From Thiotrichaceae bacterium (GTDB taxonomy: Bacteria; Pseudomonadota; Gammaproteobacteria; Thiotrichales; Thiotrichaceae), in assembly GCA_027008885.1 (NCBI GenBank), contig JALVDQ010000328.1:1-8885 (forward strand): a DNA stretch of 8,885 nt, in the 5' to 3' direction. Shown one piece after another: positions 6,088 through 8,885 of this stretch. The notes beneath the pieces were generated by a model. That model worked only from the letters and a program-made list of their open reading frames with translations, did no database searches and was not told the DNA's origin. Position numbers and translations under genes: made by a program. The first letter of the stretch is position 1; every line of letters starts with the position of its first letter.

Positions 6088-7167
6088 TTATTTGATCGTT
6101 AATATTTGTTGCATTTCAACATTGCTTAAATTTGCAAGTGTGATTGGATCAACTTCCTTGATTTTCTTTGAAGCAGCCCTTGTTTTACTCTTATTGCTGT
6201 TAGTTCTGGTTTTATGCACTCCCAATAGCTGTGCAGCAGCGGCTAGTTGCCTGTAGTCCATCTGTCTGCTTTTTGACGTTGTTGTTCTGGTCGCTCTGAT
6301 TGGTTTTGCTGCCCTGTTTAAACTTGCGTAAACTGGTTTTGGAATATTCCTCATGTGAGCAGGTGTATACCGATAGTGACCTGTAATGGGAAATCTAAAC
6401 AGTACATCTTCCATTTGTGGGCCATTCGCAATATTGTGTACGATCATAAAGCGATTTGGGTCTTCATGCGAGCGTTTGTTTACAACGATACCGATATGCG
6501 GCAAATCTTTCCCAACCATCCAGGTTACCAGATCACCAGGTCGGTAATCTCTGGGATTGTGTGTGACAGGTAAAGCTGCGCCACGGCGTTGGAAGAAGGT
6601 TCTGAGGTTATAGACTCGACGGTGGTCGATATTGGGATCCGGTTTGGATAAACCCCATTTTCTTATATTTGGATATGCGCTGAAAGCTGCGCTCATATCA
6701 TTATGTACCTGTTGTTGCAAATCAATGCCTAATCTTCGATATGAACGAATAACAACGTCGGTACAAACACCAACATTTGGTGGAACATCTCCCCAGGGAT
6801 AGGCTATTTTATAATATGAACCATCATATCTGACGCGCGACCTTAAACGTGATAAAGCGGCATTAGACAATTTATTTGAAAAGGAATTGTCTATCCTTCT
6901 AAGGTATTGTCTCCTTCTCGGAACAACCTGTCTAAAAACAGGTCTGCGTTTTTCATAAACAACGCGAATTGCTCTTGGTCTTTTTACACCTCTTGTTACT
7001 TTTCTTGAGGGTGAATATCTTTGTTGATGCTGTTGTTCTGGTTGTTGTTTATGTTGGGTTATTATGGCTTTTTTTGGTTTTGCCGGTTTTTTGACTTGAT
7101 TACTGGAACAGGCAGTCAGACTTATTGATACTATAATTAGTGAATATACAGAAATTTTTTTTAACAC
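6088..7167 (-). CDS. Outer-membrane lipoprotein with DUF1287 (NlpC/P60-like) domain
   Basis: The protein has 359 residues and begins with a lipoprotein signal: MLKKISVYSLIIVSISLTAC, with lipobox LTAC and Cys20 as the lipid anchor. Ser at +2 predicts outer-membrane sorting. Residues 23-95 form a basic, Gln-rich linker (QQPEQQHQQRY, from CAA-like repeats). At about residues 97-270 lies a DUF1287 domain (YijF-like): GVCTDVVIRSYRRLGIDLQ with the likely catalytic Cys, LPHIGIVVN with a likely His, and IVHNIANGPQMEDVLF. These resemble the Cys/His layout of NlpC/P60 peptidases, so a peptidoglycan-linked hydrolase is plausible but unproven. A Lys/Arg/Thr-rich tail of about 90 residues follows. YijF itself is about 205 residues, so the extensions are unusual. 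The start codon is GTG, chosen for the strong AAGGGG upstream and the intact lipobox. Confidence 0.85.
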   Translation of the reverse strand: MLKKISVYSLIIVSISLTACSSNQVKKPAKPKKAIITQHKQQPEQQHQQRYSPSRKVTRGVKRPRAIRVVYEKRRPVFRQVVPRRRQYLRRIDNSFSNKLSNAALSRLRSRVRYDGSYYKIAYPWGDVPPNVGVCTDVVIRSYRRLGIDLQQQVHNDMSAAFSAYPNIRKWGLSKPDPNIDHRRVYNLRTFFQRRGAALPVTHNPRDYRPGDLVTWMVGKDLPHIGIVVNKRSHEDPNRFMIVHNIANGPQMEDVLFRFPITGHYRYTPAHMRNIPKPVYASLNRAAKPIRATRTTTSKSRQMDYRQLAAAAQLLGVHKTRTNSNKSKTRAASKKIKEVDPITLANLSNVEMQQILTIK

Positions 7168-7464
7168 GGTATTCCCCTTGTTGTGTATTTTTCTATAGAG
7201 ATTAAGCTATAGATACTGAGCACAAGCTGAATAAATAAAAAAACAAACAATCCTTTGCGTTGATTTTATGGGCAATTACAAAAAAAATTATTGCTACCAC
7301 TATTCTCTACCCCCTGAGAATATAAAATAAATAATTAAAAATCAGTAACTTTTTATTATAAAATGCTCAAATTTTACTCTATAGCTTCATCCATTTTTGA
7401 TATTTATGTTTTACCTACAGTACCTTAGATGCAGATAATTAAAGAAATTCAATTTTTTACTGAT
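7168..7464. other. AT-rich gap between lysR and the lipoprotein gene, two possible hairpins
   Basis: No gene is seen in these 297 bp. TATTCTC (7301-7307) pairs with GAGAATA (7316-7322). Next to it an AT-only stem pairs 7331-7341 with 7350-7359 around eight bases. Read on the minus strand the second stem is followed by a T-rich run, so it could end lysR transcripts, though such a weak stem is doubtful. Two CTATAG palindromes (7193-7198, 7207-7212) lie just upstream of the lipoprotein ribosome site, where its promoter would be expected; no clear -35/-10 pair was found. Confidence 0.3.
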
Positions 7465-8376
7465 TCAGCCTGTATAACACTGTTTCATTAAATCAATGAA
7501 GCGTTCTGCTGATGTTGAAAGAAATTTACCCTTTCTTGTTACAATGCCGTAGCTACGCTTGGGAAAATAGTGATCCAGAGGAATAATGGTGAGTTCTTTT
7601 CTGTCTACTTCGGTAATGCAAACGTCAGTCACGATTGAAATTCCCATGCCTATTTTTACATAGCGTTTAATAACTTCCCAACCGCCTGCTTCAAGCTTGA
7701 CAGTATAATTGGTGTTATGCTGGGCAAAAACCATTTTTACAATCCGCCAGGTGCTTAAATGGCGTGGTGGCAGAATTAAACCGTAGGGGCTGATATCACT
7801 TAATTGTATATTTTCAAGTTTGGAAAGAGGGTGGTTTTTTGGGGCAATAAGAACGGGGTTATAGCTTACTACCGGTTCATAATCAATATCTTCCGGTATC
7901 TCCAGCATTGATCCAATTGCAATGTCAATCTCATTATTGCGTAACATTTCAAGCCCGTCTCTTCCCGTTTCATTGGCTAGTCTGATTTTTATTTCCGGGT
8001 ATTGTTTGGTGAAATTTTGAACTGGTTTGGGCAGGACATACAGGATGGTTGATTCACCTGCTGCTATGGATAGTTCCCCGGAACTTAAATTTCCGCAATG
8101 TGCACTAAAGGTTTCATGCAAATGATCAATACTCTGAACAAGTGGTTCTGAAAGCTCATATAAAATTTTTCCTTCAACTGTGAGATTGATTTGTGGACCA
8201 TTTCTTTCAAATAGAGTGACATCCATTTCCCGTTCTAACGCCTGAATTTGTAGCGAAATAGTGGGTTGGCTGGCAAACAGCCTTTCCGCAGCCTTTGTGA
8301 CGCTACCGTATTTTGCAACCTGACAAAAAGCCCGCAGTTTTTTTAAACGATTTTGTTTGTAATAGATAGTCGTCAT
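7465..8376 (-). CDS. LysR-family transcriptional regulator, CysB-like subgroup
   Basis: The protein has 303 residues, the usual size. The N-terminal winged helix-turn-helix spans about residues 9-68 (KLRAFCQVAKYGSVTKAAERL then ASQPTISLQIQALE). The effector-binding domain runs from about residue 100 to the end and includes GELSIAAGESTILYVLP, LPPRHLSTWRIV and LEAGGWEVIKRYVKIGMGIS. The last segment and the Thr/Trp in the binding region resemble CysB-type regulators, which sense sulfur compounds; this link is from pattern memory and the effector is unknown. No divergent partner gene is present: the upstream side is a MITE. The 297-bp gap to the lipoprotein gene makes cotranscription uncertain. 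The ATG start gives the normal LysR N-terminus, but the ribosome site is weak. An inverted repeat over a -10-like box upstream suggests autoregulation. Confidence 0.9.
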   Translation of the reverse strand: MTTIYYKQNRLKKLRAFCQVAKYGSVTKAAERLFASQPTISLQIQALEREMDVTLFERNGPQINLTVEGKILYELSEPLVQSIDHLHETFSAHCGNLSSGELSIAAGESTILYVLPKPVQNFTKQYPEIKIRLANETGRDGLEMLRNNEIDIAIGSMLEIPEDIDYEPVVSYNPVLIAPKNHPLSKLENIQLSDISPYGLILPPRHLSTWRIVKMVFAQHNTNYTVKLEAGGWEVIKRYVKIGMGISIVTDVCITEVDRKELTIIPLDHYFPKRSYGIVTRKGKFLSTSAERFIDLMKQCYTG

Positions 8377-8421
8377 GGCAATTAGCTGATTCGTCTTGCT
8401 TTTACTAATAGAGAGGGTGTA

Positions 8422-8440
8422 ATAATTAAGTGCAATTATA
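8422..8440 (-). promoter_or_regulatory. Candidate LysR box overlapping a -10-like element
   Basis: ATAATT (8422-8427) and AATTAT (8434-8439) form a perfect dyad with a six-base spacer and contain a T-N11-A pattern, the LysR-type operator form. On the minus strand TATAAT (8435-8440) overlaps it, about 60 bp before the lysR ATG. No good -35 box lies 17 bp upstream of it, and the region is very AT-rich, so chance occurrence is possible. Confidence 0.3.
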
Positions 8441-8533
8441 GTAAATTATTTTATATTTGTTTTATTCAATACTTCTATACTCAAGTTTCGAGTTCAAAAA
8501 CAGCACAGAGACACTGATTCCAGTCATTCAGTC

Positions 8534-8694
8534 TAACGTACCCGCTCAAAATTAATCTAACAATTTAGCCCCTGTTTTCTGATCTTCTTCGTTATTGCTT
8601 TGGTCACATAGCCCACTATGCTCCCGTCGCAATGCCTTGAATATCAAAAAACAGGAAACGAAATTTTGTTAAATTAATTTTGCTTGGATACTTA
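8534..8694. mobile_element. MITE-A copy 2 (fuller length, inverted relative to copy 1)
   Basis: The left end GTACCCGCTCAAAATTAAT (from 8538) and the right end, read in reverse complement as GTATCCAAGCAAAATTAAT (from 8691), form imperfect terminal inverted repeats of about 45 bp. The inner part repeats the nested stems of copy 1. Bases 8538-8659 match the reverse complement of 5113-5235 except for one G. This copy keeps the outer arm that copy 1 has lost (about 8661-8688). TA dinucleotides flank both ends. There is no coding capacity. Confidence 0.82.
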
Positions 8695-8697
8695 AGT

Positions 8698-8738
8698 AAC
8701 ACAGAGAGTCGCAGAGTTTTTCGCAGAGAACCACGCAG
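8698..8738. repeat. CAGAG-rich degenerate repeat patch
   Basis: ACACAGAGAGTCGCAGAG, then CGCAGAGAACCACGCAG, form short repeated CAGAG/CGCAGAG motifs. A reverse-complement relative (CTCTGCGGTTTTCTGCG) occurs at 4935-4951 and a related ACAGAG stretch at 8502-8512. It looks like decayed interspersed repeat sequence. No gene is seen. Confidence 0.45.
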
Positions 8739-8752
8739 TTAACAAAAAGTAT

Positions 8753-8815
8753 CAACGAAATAGTGTGCAAACGAAAAATAGTGCAAACGAAAAATAGTGC
8801 AAACGAAGGATAGCG
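8753..8815. repeat. 16-bp minisatellite, about four units
   Basis: CAAACGAAAAATAGTG is exact at 8768-8783 and 8784-8799. A third unit at 8800-8815 has three differences (CAAACGAAGGATAGCG), and a degenerate 15-base unit lies at 8753-8767. The unit is unrelated to the 17-bp unit upstream of folC. It lies just outside MITE-A copy 2, as the other array lies outside copy 1. Bases 8816-8885 beyond it hold nothing that can be supported. Confidence 0.88.
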
Positions 8816-8885
8816 AACGCATTAAGCGGCTACTGATGAGAGGCTTAAACACCTGTTTGACCACTATTCCAGAGTAAAAAATATT

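Noticed and set aside
5103..8694. Composite transposon carrying three genes
   Set aside because: MITE-A has no transposase, no direct duplication was found outside the pair, and copy 1 lacks most of one arm. Only the inverted-repeat relation is supported.
8739..8885. Open minus-strand frame running in from the right edge (about 49 codons)
   Set aside because: It ends in the 16-bp minisatellite and shows no recognisable motif. The plus-strand frames here are equally short, so no partial gene can be supported.

Overview
The window reads as a moderately AT-rich gammaproteobacterial chromosome. The main evidence is the gene order folC - dedD-like SPOR gene - cvpA - purF, all on the minus strand. 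This cluster is well known from Escherichia coli and relatives, where accD normally sits upstream of folC. The genus cannot be named. The dense load of small repeats (two MITE-like families, a REP-like palindrome, two minisatellites) suggests a genome rich in non-coding mobile sequence. All six complete genes, and a seventh cut by the left edge, are on the minus strand, so the window is transcribed right to left.

Region 1 (1-4741) is the folate/purine cluster. FolC makes and polyglutamylates folates. A membrane-anchored SPOR protein (DedD-like) acts in cell division. CvpA is a four-helix inner-membrane protein. PurF commits PRPP to purine synthesis. Gaps are 15, 82 and 35 bp, which fits one operon. 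A further gene, an exported protein resembling L,D-transpeptidases, begins inside the 3' end of purF in another frame: its start at 240 lies 62 bp upstream of the end of purF and has its own GGAGG ribosome-binding site. The left edge of the window cuts this gene.

Region 2 (4742-5424) has no credible gene. From left to right it holds a 17-bp minisatellite just upstream of folC, a REP-like double hairpin, a 136-bp fold-back element (MITE-A copy 1), and a 159-bp element (MITE-B) with perfect 17-bp terminal inverted repeats, inserted at the edge of MITE-A with a TTAG duplication.

Region 3 (5425-8376) holds three minus-strand genes: a thioredoxin/peroxiredoxin-like protein with a CNHC motif, a lipoprotein with a DUF1287 (NlpC/P60-like) domain and long basic low-complexity extensions, and a CysB-like LysR regulator. 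The thioredoxin-like gene ends inside a sequence resembling a degenerate MITE-B terminus.

Region 4 (8377-8885) has the LysR promoter region, MITE-A copy 2 in inverted orientation, a CAGAG-rich patch and a second, unrelated 16-bp minisatellite. The two MITE-A copies are identical over about 122 bp except for one G. They bracket the three genes of region 3 as a long inverted repeat, and the outer flanks show a loosely mirrored order (minisatellite, CTCTGCG motif, MITE-A). The most notable observations are the nested purF/transpeptidase gene start, the near-identical inverted MITE-A pair, the MITE-B insertion at the MITE-A terminus, and the gene end lying in a MITE-B-like terminus. I see no CRISPR array, tRNA, rRNA or complete transposase gene.
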